A DNA stretch of 54,804 bases, taken from assembly GCF_014196255.1 (NCBI RefSeq), contig NZ_JACIDH010000020.1, positions 1-54,804 of the forward strand, in the 5' to 3' direction. The DNA is from Sphingomonas pseudosanguinis (GTDB taxonomy: Bacteria; Pseudomonadota; Alphaproteobacteria; Sphingomonadales; Sphingomonadaceae). Under the pieces are notes generated by a model. That model was not told the origin of the DNA and ran no database searches. It saw only the letters and a program-made list of their open reading frames with translations. This document shows, one piece after another, positions 33,959 through 42,596 of this stretch (its first letter is position 1; every line of letters starts with the position of its first letter). A program made the position numbers and the translations under genes.

Positions 33959-35119
33959 TCAAACCGGTGGGGTAACAGGCGTATGCAAAGCTGGCGTGCT
34001 TTCCTGTCGCTTGTTGGATGGCTGGGCAAGCAAATCCACTATGTCGACGCGGCGCTTGGTTTCCCGGGTCCTGATCCGTGAGCGCGGTGATTCCGTGAGA
34101 TCAGCAATGAAGGAAATGCGCTCCATATGCATGACGCCTGAGGATTTCGGATTGGGTAGATAGCGTCGCGTCTCCAAGGCTCTCACAACGGGTTTGAGCC
34201 AAGCCTTATTCATATCTTCGGATTGGCGTACCGTGGAGATATCGGACACCCGGCCGTCCGCCGTCACCCAAAAGTTGATGTCGGCCCAAGGTGTCGCGTC
34301 GCCGGGTACCGCTCCGAAGGAAATATCATCCAACCTTATTGGGGGGTTGTAAATTAGAGCCTGGTCCATGCCTGGCATTGGCTCCATCTCCTTGATGACT
34401 TCGGCAATGGCGGCGTCACGTTCCGATTTTCTTACCAATCTCGCGCGCAACATACGAACGCCATTTCGATAGGGTAGGAATGCGGGGTCGTCGTTTGCAA
34501 GAATTGCGTCAGCTTTGCGCCGGGCATCAATGGCAAATTCGGGCACGGAGCTAGCCACCGCTGCCAGCAACACGGCTGCCTTGAATTGCGCCATGCCTTC
34601 GATCGAGGTTAGCCCAACTGAGCGAGCTTTGCGGGCTACTGAGCCGTATTGGGAAAGGGCTGCATAAAGTTGACCATTGATGGCAAAACCATCTCCGATG
34701 GCCAGCCTTTGCTGCATGACTCGACTATCGGTGTCAGGCAGGCCCGCTTTCAAGGCATCGACTGCATCAAACATGCTCAGCCGATTGCTGTCCGGGTTCC
34801 CCACCAGATTGGCAAACCGTCCCGTTGCATAATGGAGATCCGATACATCTTCGGGAAGTTCGGATGCGTAGCGAGCATTACGTCGCCGTGCGATCAGCAT
34901 GGTTTTGCGGCCACCGCGATAATCGCCCATTAAAAATTGGGCTTCGGCATAGGCCAACGATCGGGCAATTTCATCCTTAGGTGGACATTGCTGCGCAAGG
35001 CAGTTTTCCAGATCGCGGCGTGTGTCGGCAAGGCTTCGCCCTGTAACCGTGACGGTGCCTCGATCCTCTCTTGGCAGTGTTAAGGGTGCGGAGGAAAGCA
35101 GGATGGCAAGAAGCATCAT
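33959..35119 (-). CDS. Secreted protein with helical repeats and a TonB-C-like end
   Basis: This 386-residue protein starts with a signal peptide (MMLLAILLSSAPLTLPR). A mature central part follows, rich in Ala-containing helices (for example YAEAQFLMGDYRGGRKTMLI), suggesting TPR-like helical repeats. The C-terminal part has a TonB-C-like segment, WADINFWVTADGRVSDIS followed by LKPVVRALETRRYLPN. Similar architecture occurs in periplasmic TonB-family proteins of sphingomonads, but it lacks the usual N-terminal anchor and proline-rich arm. I chose the ATG at 35119; the frame opens at a TTG at 35137. It is AT-richer than parE and argD on either side. Function unknown. Confidence 0.75.
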   Translation of the reverse strand: MMLLAILLSSAPLTLPREDRGTVTVTGRSLADTRRDLENCLAQQCPPKDEIARSLAYAEAQFLMGDYRGGRKTMLIARRRNARYASELPEDVSDLHYATGRFANLVGNPDSNRLSMFDAVDALKAGLPDTDSRVMQQRLAIGDGFAINGQLYAALSQYGSVARKARSVGLTSIEGMAQFKAAVLLAAVASSVPEFAIDARRKADAILANDDPAFLPYRNGVRMLRARLVRKSERDAAIAEVIKEMEPMPGMDQALIYNPPIRLDDISFGAVPGDATPWADINFWVTADGRVSDISTVRQSEDMNKAWLKPVVRALETRRYLPNPKSSGVMHMERISFIADLTESPRSRIRTRETKRRVDIVDLLAQPSNKRQESTPALHTPVTPPV

Positions 35120-35235
35120 AACGCACGACCTTTCCAACCCGAGTGGCCTTTATTGGCCTGCATCGGAACACAAGTCGGATGGGAGAGAGCGAAACTTGCC
35201 GATCTTCCTGTGCTTTGCAAGATTGGTCCGCCCGA

Positions 35236-37215
35236 TCAGGCGTCGATCACCTCTTCATCGAGCCGCGCCGCATTCTCCTGAATGAACGCAAACCGGTGCG
35301 CCGGGTTGTTGCCCATCAGCCGGTCGACCAGATCCTTCACGCCCGCGCGTTCCTCATATTCCTGGGGCAGGGTGATGCGGATCAGGCTGCGGCTCGACGG
35401 GTCCATCGTCGTTTCGCGCAGCTGGCCGGGGTTCATCTCGCCCAGGCCCTTGAAGCGCGCGACGTCGACCTTCTTGCCCTTGAACGCGGTGCGCTCCAGC
35501 TCAGCGCGGTGGGCGTCGTCGCGGGCGTAGAGCGACTTGGCGCCGACCGTCAGGCGATAGAGCGGCGGCTGCGCGAGATAGAGGTGCCCGCGCCGCACCA
35601 GATCGGGCATTTCCTGGAAGAAGAAGGTCATCAGCAGCGTGGCGATATGCGCGCCGTCCACGTCTGCATCGGTCATGATGACGATCTTTTCATAGCGCAG
35701 CTGGGTCGGGTCACAATCCTTGCGCGTGCCGCAACCCATCGCCAGCGTCAGGTCGGCGATCTCCTGGTTCTGCAGAATCTTGGTCGAGGTGGCCGAGGCC
35801 ACGTTCAGGATCTTACCGCGGATCGGCAAGATCGCCTGCGTCTTGCGGTCGCGCGCCTGCTTGGCCGAGCCGCCCGCCGAGTCGCCCTCGACGATGAACA
35901 GCTCGGTGCCTTCGGGGCTGTCCGCCGAACAGTCGGTCAGCTTGCCCGGCAGGCGCAGCTTGCGCGCGGACGTGGCGGTCTTGCGCTTGACCTCACGCTC
36001 GGCCTTCCGGCGCAGGCGCTCGTCCATCCGGTCGAGCACATAGCCGAGCAGCGCCTTGCCCCGCTCCATATTGGCCGAGAGATAATGGTCGAAATGGTCG
36101 CGCACGGCCTTTTCGACCAGACCCGCCGCCTCGGGGCTGGTGAGGCGGTCCTTGGTCTGGCTCTGGAATTGCGGTTCGCGGATGAAGACCGAGAGCATCA
36201 GTTCGGAGCCGACCATGACGTCGTCGGCGGTGATGTCCTTGGCCTTTTTCTGGTTCACCAACTCGCCGAACGCGCGCAGGCCCCGGACCAGCGCCTGACG
36301 CAGGCCCTGTTCGTGGGTGCCGCCATCGGGGGTCGGGATGGTGTTGCAATACCAGCTATAGCTGCCGTCGCTCCACAGCGGCCAGGCGACCGCCCATTCG
36401 ACTCGGCCCTGCTCGCCGGGAAAGTCCTGATTGCCGGCAAAGGCATCGGCGGTGGCACATTCGCGGCCGCCCAGCTGCTCCTTCAGATGATCGGCGAGGC
36501 CGCCGGGGAACTGGAACACCGCGTCGGCCGGCGTGTCATCGGTGATCAGCGAGGGCGCGCAGTGCCAGCGGATCTCGACGCCCGCGAACAGATAGGCCTT
36601 GGAGCGGACGAGCTTGTGCAGCCGCGCCGGCTTGAAGGCGAGTTCGGGGCCGAAAATCTCGGTATCGGGGGTGAAGGCGACGCTGGTGCCGCGCCGATTG
36701 GGGGCGGCGCCCACCGTCTCCAGCGGACCGAGCGTCGCGCCCTTGGCGAAGCGTTGGCGATAGAGGATGCGCTCGCGCGCCACCTCGACCACCGTGTCCG
36801 ACGATAGCGCGTTGACCACCGAGATGCCGACGCCGTGCAGGCCGCCGGAGGTCGCATAGGCCTTGCCGGTGAACTTGCCGCCCGAGTGGAGGGTCGAGAG
36901 AATGACCTCCAGTGCCGACTTGTCGGGGAATTTCGGGTGCGGGTCGACCGGGATGCCGCGACCATTGTCGACGATGGTCAGGCGGTTGCCCGGCTCCAGC
37001 TTCACCTCGATCCGGGTGGCATGGCCTGCCACCGCCTCGTCCATGGCATTGTCGAGCACTTCGGCGGCCAGATGGTGCAGCGCGCGCTCGTCGGTGCCGC
37101 CGATATACATGCCCGGGCGGCGACGCACCGGCTCCAGCCCCTCCAGCACCTCGATCGAGGAGGCGTCATAGGCGGGTTGGGGGCGGGCGCCGCCCGCGAA
37201 CAGATCATTGGACAT
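35236..37215 (-). CDS. parE: DNA topoisomerase IV subunit B
   Basis: This 659-residue GHKL ATPase subunit of topoisomerase IV separates replicated chromosomes. The ATP-binding motifs are NAMDEAVAG (with the catalytic Glu), DNGRGIP and GGLHGVGISVVNAL. The Toprim domain has LFIVEGDSAGGSAKQARD and the DxD of MTDADVDGAH. PLYRLT and the terminal region complete the protein. I chose the ATG at 37215 (MSNDLFAGGARPQP); the open frame extends to 38193 through the opposing beta-barrel gene, and that extension is a shadow. The size and the MSNDLF start are typical of alphaproteobacterial ParE. Confidence 0.96.
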   Translation of the reverse strand: MSNDLFAGGARPQPAYDASSIEVLEGLEPVRRRPGMYIGGTDERALHHLAAEVLDNAMDEAVAGHATRIEVKLEPGNRLTIVDNGRGIPVDPHPKFPDKSALEVILSTLHSGGKFTGKAYATSGGLHGVGISVVNALSSDTVVEVARERILYRQRFAKGATLGPLETVGAAPNRRGTSVAFTPDTEIFGPELAFKPARLHKLVRSKAYLFAGVEIRWHCAPSLITDDTPADAVFQFPGGLADHLKEQLGGRECATADAFAGNQDFPGEQGRVEWAVAWPLWSDGSYSWYCNTIPTPDGGTHEQGLRQALVRGLRAFGELVNQKKAKDITADDVMVGSELMLSVFIREPQFQSQTKDRLTSPEAAGLVEKAVRDHFDHYLSANMERGKALLGYVLDRMDERLRRKAEREVKRKTATSARKLRLPGKLTDCSADSPEGTELFIVEGDSAGGSAKQARDRKTQAILPIRGKILNVASATSTKILQNQEIADLTLAMGCGTRKDCDPTQLRYEKIVIMTDADVDGAHIATLLMTFFFQEMPDLVRRGHLYLAQPPLYRLTVGAKSLYARDDAHRAELERTAFKGKKVDVARFKGLGEMNPGQLRETTMDPSSRSLIRITLPQEYEERAGVKDLVDRLMGNNPAHRFAFIQENAARLDEEVIDA

Positions 37216-37365
37216 AACGGGAACTATAGGGGTTGTGGAGCCCATGCGCCAGCACCGGGTGGCGTGGCGCAAATGCAACAAAACTTTGCCCAGATTAAGC
37301 GGCGGGATATTCCGCGCCCGCCGCCCGTTCCACCGGCACCTTAAGCCAAGGGTATGGGAGTGTTT

Positions 37366-38226
37366 ATGTTCAAGTTTTGGATGGCGGGCGTCGCCGCCAC
37401 GGCGCTGTTCGCCGCGCCGGCGATGGCGCAGGACAGCTATACGGCCGATGACGATGTCGCGCCCTTCTCGGGTGCCTATGTCGGCGGCAGCTTCGGCTAT
37501 GACGTGCAGCCCAACGATGTCGGCTCGCGCCTGCTGTTCGATCGCAACCTGGATGGCCGCTTTGGCGATGTCGTGACCACGGCGGCCGGCGCCAACGCCT
37601 TCTCGCCCGGTTTCTGCAACGGTCGCGCGCGCAGCACCATCTCGCCGCAGAACGGCGCGACGGGTTGCGATAACGACAAGGACGGCATCGCCTATTATGG
37701 CCGCGTTGGCCTGGACCATCAGGCGGGCAACATCGTGTACGGTGTCGTCGGCGAATTCGGTAAGTCCGAGATCACCGACAGCGTCTCGGGCTTCTCGACC
37801 ACGCCGGCCTGGTACACCTTCACCCGCAGCATCGACTGGGAAGCCTCGGTCCGTGGTCGCCTGGGCTATGCGGCGAACAAGACGCTGTTCTACGGCACCT
37901 TCGGCGGCGGCTATGCCCGCATCAACCGCGAGTTCGCGACCTCGAACGGTGCCAACGCCTTCGCGATCAGCGGCGACCGCAACCAGTTCGGCTTCCTCGG
38001 CGGTGGCGGTATCGAGCAGAAGATCGGCCGCAACTTCTCGATCGGCATGGAATATATGTACCACCAGTATCGCGACGACGACACGCGCGTGCGGGTGACG
38101 CAAGGGTCGGCCGCGGCGAACAATCCGTTCGTGCTGACGCCCAACACCACCGGCACCGACATTCGTCGGTCGGACGACAAGTTCCGCTGGCACTCGCTGC
38201 GCGCGACGGCAGCGTTCCGGTTCTGA
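37366..38226 (+). CDS. Outer-membrane beta-barrel protein (Omp25-like)
   Basis: This 286-residue protein has a signal peptide (MFKFWMAGVAATALFAAPAMA, cleaved before QDSY). A beta-barrel built from alternating aromatic and glycine strands follows (PFSGAYVGGSFGYDV, then RVGLDHQAGNIVYGVVGEFG, then FGGGYARINREF). It ends in FRF, the terminal aromatic needed for insertion by the BAM machinery. By pattern it belongs with small outer-membrane proteins such as Omp25/OmpA-like porins. The pairing CNGRARST...TGCDND suggests one disulfide. The ATG at 37366 follows gggag by six bases. It is divergent from parE, and its terminator follows. Probably abundant. Confidence 0.85.
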   Translation: MFKFWMAGVAATALFAAPAMAQDSYTADDDVAPFSGAYVGGSFGYDVQPNDVGSRLLFDRNLDGRFGDVVTTAAGANAFSPGFCNGRARSTISPQNGATGCDNDKDGIAYYGRVGLDHQAGNIVYGVVGEFGKSEITDSVSGFSTTPAWYTFTRSIDWEASVRGRLGYAANKTLFYGTFGGGYARINREFATSNGANAFAISGDRNQFGFLGGGGIEQKIGRNFSIGMEYMYHQYRDDDTRVRVTQGSAAANNPFVLTPNTTGTDIRRSDDKFRWHSLRATAAFRF

Positions 38227-38233
38227 TGTGAGG

Positions 38234-38267
38234 GGGCGGCTTCTCTTGAGGAGTCGCCCTTTCCTTT
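38234..38267 (+). terminator. Terminator of the beta-barrel gene
   Basis: gggcggcttctc (38234-38245) and gaggagtcgccc (38248-38259) form a stem of up to 12 pairs with two G-U pairs, and tttccttt follows. It begins seven bases after the stop. Confidence 0.8.
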
Positions 38268-38284
38268 GAGGCGGGCGTTGGGGC

Positions 38285-38377
38285 GTGGGCTTCGACTTCG
38301 CTCAGCCTGAACGGAATGAGGGATGAGGGCATAGCACCAAACCCCGTTCAGCCTGAGCGAAGTCGAAGGCCATGGGA
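38285..38377. repeat. Inverted pair of dispersed repeat family A
   Basis: The unit gggcttcgacttcgctcagc at 38285-38314 and the inverted unit ccgttcagcctgagcgaagt at 38343-38377 face each other across about 30 bases. It lies between the beta-barrel gene and gcrA, which converge here. Confidence 0.85.
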
Positions 38378-38392
38378 ATCAGCCAGCCACGA

Positions 38393-38427
38393 AAAAGCCC
38401 GCCGGTCGCGAAACCGGCGGGCTTTTC
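38393..38427 (-). terminator. Bidirectional terminator next to gcrA
   Basis: aaaaagcccgccggt and accggcgggctttt form a perfect 13- to 14-pair stem, with A-rich and T-rich ends on either side. It lies 14 bases after the gcrA stop on the minus strand. Confidence 0.85.
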
Positions 38428-38441
38428 TCATCGGCCTCGAA

Positions 38442-39086
38442 TCAGCGGACGCGCGGGCCACCGAAGGGGAGGGGCGGCGGCGGACGGCGATCGCGGCGGG
38501 GCAGCTGCGCCTGATAGGCGTGGCCGCAATGCGCAACGCAATACGGGAAGCCCGGATTCACTTTGTCGCCGCAGAAGTGGAAGTCCGGCTCGCCCGGATG
38601 GCCGATCGGCCACTTGCAGATGCGGTCGTTCAGATCGAGCAGCGAGGTCTTGCCCGCGATCTCCGCGCTCGGCTTAGCGGGGACCAGGCGGCGCGGCGGG
38701 GCGGGCGAGGGCGGGGGCTGCTGCTCGCCCGGCGACTGGCGCACGAAGCCGCCCGGGCCGACCGAGCGGAGCACCGGCTGCTGCGGTTCGCGCGCCGGCT
38801 CGGCGGCGGGTTCGGGCGCCGCTTCGACGACCGGTTCGGGCTGAATGGGTTCGGGTTCGGGCTCGACGACCGGTGCCGGCGCGACGGGCGCGGGGGCCGG
38901 GGTTTCCACAGCGGCCGGCTCATTGGCGCGGACCGGCGACGGGCGCGCCTGCAGGCCCAGGCGATGCGCCTTGCCGATCACGGCGTTGCGGCTGACCCCG
39001 CCCAGGGCTTCGGCGATCTGGCTGGCGGTCTGACCCGCTTCCCACATCGTCCGGAGCGTATCGATCCGCTCATCGGTCCACGACAT
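38442..39086 (-). CDS. gcrA: Cell-cycle regulator GcrA
   Basis: This 214-residue protein has the GcrA N-terminus (MSWTDERIDTLRTMWEAGQT followed by ASQIAEALG), a DNA-binding helix-turn-helix, and GVSRNAVIGKAHRLGL. A Pro/Glu-rich linker (about residues 50-140) separates it from a C-terminal part with CKWPIGHPGEPDFHFCGD and PYCVAHCGHAYQ. These Cys and His residues suggest a metal-binding or sigma-contact domain. By family knowledge, GcrA binds sigma-70 and activates promoters whose GANTC sites are methylated by CcrM. The linker is long and acidic compared with Caulobacter. It is divergent from the ABC permease gene, 71 bases away. Confidence 0.93.
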   Translation of the reverse strand: MSWTDERIDTLRTMWEAGQTASQIAEALGGVSRNAVIGKAHRLGLQARPSPVRANEPAAVETPAPAPVAPAPVVEPEPEPIQPEPVVEAAPEPAAEPAREPQQPVLRSVGPGGFVRQSPGEQQPPPSPAPPRRLVPAKPSAEIAGKTSLLDLNDRICKWPIGHPGEPDFHFCGDKVNPGFPYCVAHCGHAYQAQLPRRDRRPPPPLPFGGPRVR

Positions 39087-39157
39087 TCGAAACCTTTCCT
39101 CACTTCATCATCGCACCGGGTTGCGGGCGGGCACGGCAGCGGTTACGCGCTATTGCG

Positions 39158-40009
39158 ATGAGCAGCCAGCCCCCAATCGGCGAAATCCCGTCCGCTATAC
39201 GCGCCGCCCCCGGTGAGCCCGTGATCCGGAACATCAACTGGGGCGGCCTTCGAACCCTCTATATCAAGGAGGTGCGCCGGTTCTTCAAGGTGCAGCTCCA
39301 GACGATCTGGGCGCCGGCAGTCACGACGCTGCTATATCTGATCATTTTCACCACCGCGCTGGGCGGGCGTCACGCCGTGCCGGTCGCGGGCGCGCAGGTG
39401 CCCTTCGCCGATTTCATCGCGCCGGGCCTGATCGTCATGGGCATGATGAACAACGCCTTCGCCAATGCCAGCTTCTCGCTGCTGGTCGGCAAGATCCAGG
39501 GCACGATCGTCGATTACCTGATGCCGCCGCTGTCCACCGCCGAGCTGCTGGCCGCGCTGGTCGGCGGCGCGGTGACGCGCGCGGTGCTGGTCGGGGTGAC
39601 GGTCTGGGTCGCGATGGTCATCTGGCCGGGCGTGCATGTTACCCCCCACGCCTTTTTCGCGGTGCTGTGGTTCGGGCTGCTCGGCTCGATCTTCCTGGCG
39701 CTGCTGGGTGTGCTGACCTCGATCTGGGCGGAGAAGTTCGACCATGCCGCCGCGGTCACCAATTTCGTGGTCGTGCCGCTCTCGCTGCTGTCGGGCACCT
39801 TCTACTCGGTCGATGGCCTGGCACCGGCGTTCCGCGCGATCAGTCATGCCAATCCGTTCTTCTACGTCATTTCCGGCTTTCGATACGGCTTTCTGGGCCT
39901 GGCCGACTCGCCGGTGACGCTGGGCGGGTTCGTGGTTCTCGGCATCGATGTGGTGATGGCCGTCCTCTGCTATGCGCTGCTGCGCAAGGGCTGGAAGCTC
40001 AAGAACTGA
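39158..40009 (+). CDS. ABC-2 type transporter permease
   Basis: This 283-residue integral membrane protein has six likely helices and the ABC-2 signature segments. VRRFFKVQLQTIWAPAVTT is near the start; FADFIAPGLIVMGMMNNAFA and MPPLSTAELLAALVG fall in the middle; PFFYVISGFRYGFLG is toward the end. It looks like the permease of a two-gene exporter, but no ATP-binding-cassette gene lies beside it in the window, so its partner is elsewhere or it is shared. Substrate unknown. The ATG at 39158 is clear. The following region is the hairpin-rich queC leader. Confidence 0.88.
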   Translation: MSSQPPIGEIPSAIRAAPGEPVIRNINWGGLRTLYIKEVRRFFKVQLQTIWAPAVTTLLYLIIFTTALGGRHAVPVAGAQVPFADFIAPGLIVMGMMNNAFANASFSLLVGKIQGTIVDYLMPPLSTAELLAALVGGAVTRAVLVGVTVWVAMVIWPGVHVTPHAFFAVLWFGLLGSIFLALLGVLTSIWAEKFDHAAAVTNFVVVPLSLLSGTFYSVDGLAPAFRAISHANPFFYVISGFRYGFLGLADSPVTLGGFVVLGIDVVMAVLCYALLRKGWKLKN

Positions 40010-40024
40010 GCCGTGCCGGTTTAA

Positions 40025-40188
40025 CGCGGCCTTTACCGGCCGCGTGATAGCCCATGGCTTCCACTTCAGCAGTGGACTCTCCCTTGTCCGGGTCTTCAGC
40101 ATGCCCGGTGTCAGGTCCTGAACGGGACCGCCAGCCCCGAACGGGCCTGTCGCGGTCCCGATTTTTTGCCACCGTCACAGGTCTTTAG
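40025..40188 (+). ncRNA. Candidate structured RNA / leader of queC with an internal short ORF
   Basis: Between the permease and queC, several hairpins follow one another. They are cgcggcc...ggccgcg (40025-40044), tccact...agtgga (40060-40076), ccggg...cccgg (40089-40109), ggtcc...ggacc, and a long terminator stem at 40123-40160. A 44-codon frame, ATG at 40054 to TAG at 40188, reads through the whole structure and ends with [11 protein letters not shown]. It could be a leader peptide, a small RNA with its own terminator, or chance. No known riboswitch (including preQ1 types) was recognised. Confidence 0.4.
40123..40167 (+). terminator. Strong intrinsic terminator upstream of queC
   Basis: cgggaccgc and gcggtcccg form a perfect nine-pair stem. 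An inner cag/ctg and ccc/ggg stem makes the hairpin longer, and attttttg follows. It is the best terminator in the window. It lies between the permease and queC, so it either ends the permease transcript or attenuates queC. Confidence 0.85.
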
Positions 40189-40238
40189 ACGCGCGCCATT
40201 GCAAGATGGCGGCAATCGGCGTAGCGGTCGCGCCCATC

Positions 40239-40934
40239 ATGACATCTTCTGCTCCCATGGCGGTCGTGCTCGTTTCGGGCGGGCTGGACTCGATGATTTC
40301 CGCTGCTTCGGCCAAGGCCGCCGGCTATCGCGTGCTCGCGTTGTCGGTCGATTACAACCAGCGCCACAAGGTCGAACTCGCCGCCGCCGCGCGAGTCGCC
40401 GAGGCACTGGGTGCCGAACGCCACATCGTCCTGCCGCTCGACCTGTCGGCCTTTGGCGGCTCGGCGCTGACCGCCGACATCGATGTGCCCAAGGACGGCG
40501 TGCAGCCGGGCATTCCGGTCACCTATGTGCCCGCACGTAACACGATCTTCCTGAGCCTCGCGCTGGGTTGGGCCGAGGCGGCCGGCGCGCGCGACCTGTT
40601 CATCGGCGTCAATGCGCTGGACTATTCGGGCTATCCCGATTGCCGGCCGGAGTTCATCGCGGGGTTCGAGAGCCTCGCCGAGATCGCGACCAAGGCGGGC
40701 GTCGAAGGTCAGCCCTTCAAGATTCACGCGCCGCTCCAGCACATGACCAAGGCCGATATCGTGCGCGAAGGCACGCGACTGGGCGTCGATATGGGGCTGA
40801 GCTGGTCCTGCTACGACCCGACGCCCGAGGGGCTGCATTGCGGTGAATGCGACAGCTGCCGCCTGCGCTCCAAGGGTTTCGAGGAAGCGGGCATCCCCGA
40901 CCCCACCGCCTATGCGGTCAAGCCGCAGGGCTGA
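40239..40934 (+). CDS. queC: 7-cyano-7-deazaguanine synthase
   Basis: This protein of about 231 residues converts 7-carboxy-7-deazaguanine to preQ0 in queuosine synthesis, using ATP and ammonia. The ATP-pyrophosphatase P-loop is [10 protein letters not shown] near the N-terminus. [20 protein letters not shown] is a family signature. The zinc cysteines are in SWSCYDP and [12 protein letters not shown] chose the ATG at 40239 because the family starts just before the P-loop; an ATG at 40206 would add 11 residues. The start of queE lies five bases after its stop. Confidence 0.93.
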   Translation: MTSSAPMAVVLVSGGLDSMISAASAKAAGYRVLALSVDYNQRHKVELAAAARVAEALGAERHIVLPLDLSAFGGSALTADIDVPKDGVQPGIPVTYVPARNTIFLSLALGWAEAAGARDLFIGVNALDYSGYPDCRPEFIAGFESLAEIATKAGVEGQPFKIHAPLQHMTKADIVREGTRLGVDMGLSWSCYDPTPEGLHCGECDSCRLRSKGFEEAGIPDPTAYAVKPQG

Positions 40935-40938
40935 TCCG

Positions 40939-41571
40939 GTGAGCTACGCCGTCAAGGAGATGTTCCTGACGCTCCAGGGCGAGGGCGTGCAGGCCGGGCG
41001 GCGCGCGGTGTTCGTGCGCTTCGCCGGCTGCAACCTATGGTCGGGCCGCGAGCAGGACCGCGGAACCGCGATCTGCCGGTTCTGCGACACCGATTTCGTC
41101 GGCGTCGATGGCCTGGGCGGTGGACGTTTCGCCGATGCAGCCGCGCTGGTCGCGGCGGTCGAGGGCTTCTGGGGCGGGGCGCGGGACGAGCGTTTCGTGG
41201 TGCTGACCGGGGGCGAGCCGATGCTCCAGGTCGACGATGCGCTGGTCGATGCTCTGCACGACGCCGGCTTCTGCATCGCGATCGAGAGCAACGGGACGAT
41301 TGCCGCGCACCCGCGACTCGATTGGGTGTGCATCAGCCCCAAGGCGGGGTCGGAGGTCGTTCAGCGATCGGGTCAGGAATTGAAGCTGGTCTGGCCGCAG
41401 GCGGGGATCGATCCGGCCGAGGTCGAGGGGTGGGATTTCGCGAACCACCTGCTCCAGCCGCTTGATGATCCCCGGGCGGAGGCGAATCGTGAGGCGTGTA
41501 TTGCCATGGTCATGGAGCGGCCGCGCTGGCGGTTGACGCTTCAGACGCACAAGATGCTGGGGTTGCGGTAA
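40939..41571 (+). CDS. queE: 7-carboxy-7-deazaguanine synthase (radical SAM)
   Basis: This 210-residue radical-SAM enzyme makes the 7-deazaguanine core from carboxy-tetrahydropterin. The cluster-binding cysteines follow C-x14-C-x2-C (CNLW... to ...CRFC), the long-insert version known in some proteobacterial QueE. FLTLQGEGVQAGRRAVFVR precedes it, and VVLTGGEPMLQ is the SAM-binding GGE motif. The GTG at 40939 starts the family N-terminus and follows queC by four bases, so it is coupled. Repeats follow the stop. Confidence 0.93.
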   Translation: MSYAVKEMFLTLQGEGVQAGRRAVFVRFAGCNLWSGREQDRGTAICRFCDTDFVGVDGLGGGRFADAAALVAAVEGFWGGARDERFVVLTGGEPMLQVDDALVDALHDAGFCIAIESNGTIAAHPRLDWVCISPKAGSEVVQRSGQELKLVWPQAGIDPAEVEGWDFANHLLQPLDDPRAEANREACIAMVMERPRWRLTLQTHKMLGLR

Positions 41572-41599
41572 GCCTGTTTGGCGGAGGTCGGAGCGTGCG

Positions 41600-41797
41600 C
41601 TTCGACTTCGGCGCTATGCGCCGAAGTTTATCCTGAGCGGCTGGCTTGCCAGCCAGCCGAAGGGCTCAGCGTGAACCGCTGTGGGGCTTTGGGGTTTGCT
41701 CCCAACCTCCGTTCAGCCTGAGCGAAGTCGAAGGCCACGCCACGCACGCCAACCCAGCGCGGAACGTGCACTTCGACTGCGCTCAGTGCGAACGGAG
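41600..41797. repeat. Family B element followed by two family A units
   Basis: The family B element is in the opposite orientation to the copies at 9.6 and 19.3 kb. It reads cttcgacttcggcgctatgc, the hairpin partner gccgaagtttatcctgagcg, then ggctggcttgccagccagcc and gaagggctcagcgtgaac (41600-41677). Family A units follow at 41709-41737 and 41771-41797. They fill the gap between queE and the LytTR regulator, which converge. One family A unit overlaps near the regulator stop. Confidence 0.85.
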
Positions 41798-41798
41798 A

Positions 41799-42596
41799 TC
41801 AGTGAACGAACCGCGCCACCACGTCGCGGTAGCTGCGCGACACCTTCACCTGCGCGCCCGATTCCAGCAGCAGGAAGCATTCGCCATTGGTATGCGGCTT
41901 CACCTGCTTAACCAGGTCCAGATTGACGATGGTCGAGCGATGCACCCGCTGGAAACGCCGCGGATCGAGCCGCTTCTCCAGGTCCTTCATCGTCTCGCGC
42001 AGGACCAGCGAATTGTCGCCGGTGTTGATGACCATATAGTCGCCCGCCGCCTCGATCATCTCGATCGTGTCGACATCGACGCGGAAGATCTGGCCGCGAT
42101 CCTTGATGTTGATGAGCTTCTCGAACCGGCTGGACGCCACCTCGCCGCCCTCATTCAGGTCGGCGACCGCTTCGGGCGCATGTTCGGCGAGCACTTCCTT
42201 CAGCTTCTCGACCTCGCCCGCGCCGCGCTTCTCGTTCAGGCGCTGGCGCACGCGGTCCAGCGTGTCGGCGAGCCGCGCCTCCTCGACCGGCTTCATGAGG
42301 TAATCGACCGCCTGCGCCTCGAACGCGCGCAGGGCATGGTCGGAATAGGCGGTGACGAAGACGAACAGCGGCGGCTCGACCTCCATCAGGCCCTGGATCA
42401 CCGAAAAACCGTCGAAACCCGGCATCTGGATGTCGAGGAAGACGAGGTCGGGCTTGTGCGTCTTGATCGCGCGGATCGCCTCGCGCCCGTTCGAGCAGCG
42501 CTCGATGATCTCGACGTCGTCGTGCGCCTGGAGCCTGATCTCCAGTCCCTGGATCGCCAGGGGCTCGTCGTCGACGAGGATGGTACGGATGGTCAT
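41799..42596 (-). CDS. LytTR-family response regulator
   Basis: This 265-residue regulator has a receiver domain with the phosphoacceptor Asp55 in DLVFLDIQMPG, acidic pair DDE at residues 9-11 and Lys107 in the VDYLMKPVEE segment. A LytTR DNA-binding domain follows near residues 160-262 (LINIKDRGQIFRVDVDTIEM, then RRFQRVHRSTIVNLDLVKQV). It is coded with, and overlaps by ATGA, the cognate LytS-type sensor kinase. The pair resembles AlgR/LytR-type systems; targets are unknown. The opposing queE gene ends in the repeat-rich gap after it. Confidence 0.93.
   Translation of the reverse strand: MTIRTILVDDEPLAIQGLEIRLQAHDDVEIIERCSNGREAIRAIKTHKPDLVFLDIQMPGFDGFSVIQGLMEVEPPLFVFVTAYSDHALRAFEAQAVDYLMKPVEEARLADTLDRVRQRLNEKRGAGEVEKLKEVLAEHAPEAVADLNEGGEVASSRFEKLINIKDRGQIFRVDVDTIEMIEAAGDYMVINTGDNSLVLRETMKDLEKRLDPRRFQRVHRSTIVNLDLVKQVKPHTNGECFLLLESGAQVKVSRSYRDVVARFVH

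Noticed and set aside
37216..38193. Upstream extension of parE through the beta-barrel gene
   Set aside because: The extra residues are antisense to the beta-barrel gene, and the family start is at 37215.
40110..40150. SRP RNA (4.5S) core
   Set aside because: gtcaggtcc resembles the SRP core, but the invariant GGAAGGAAGCAGCC segment is absent.
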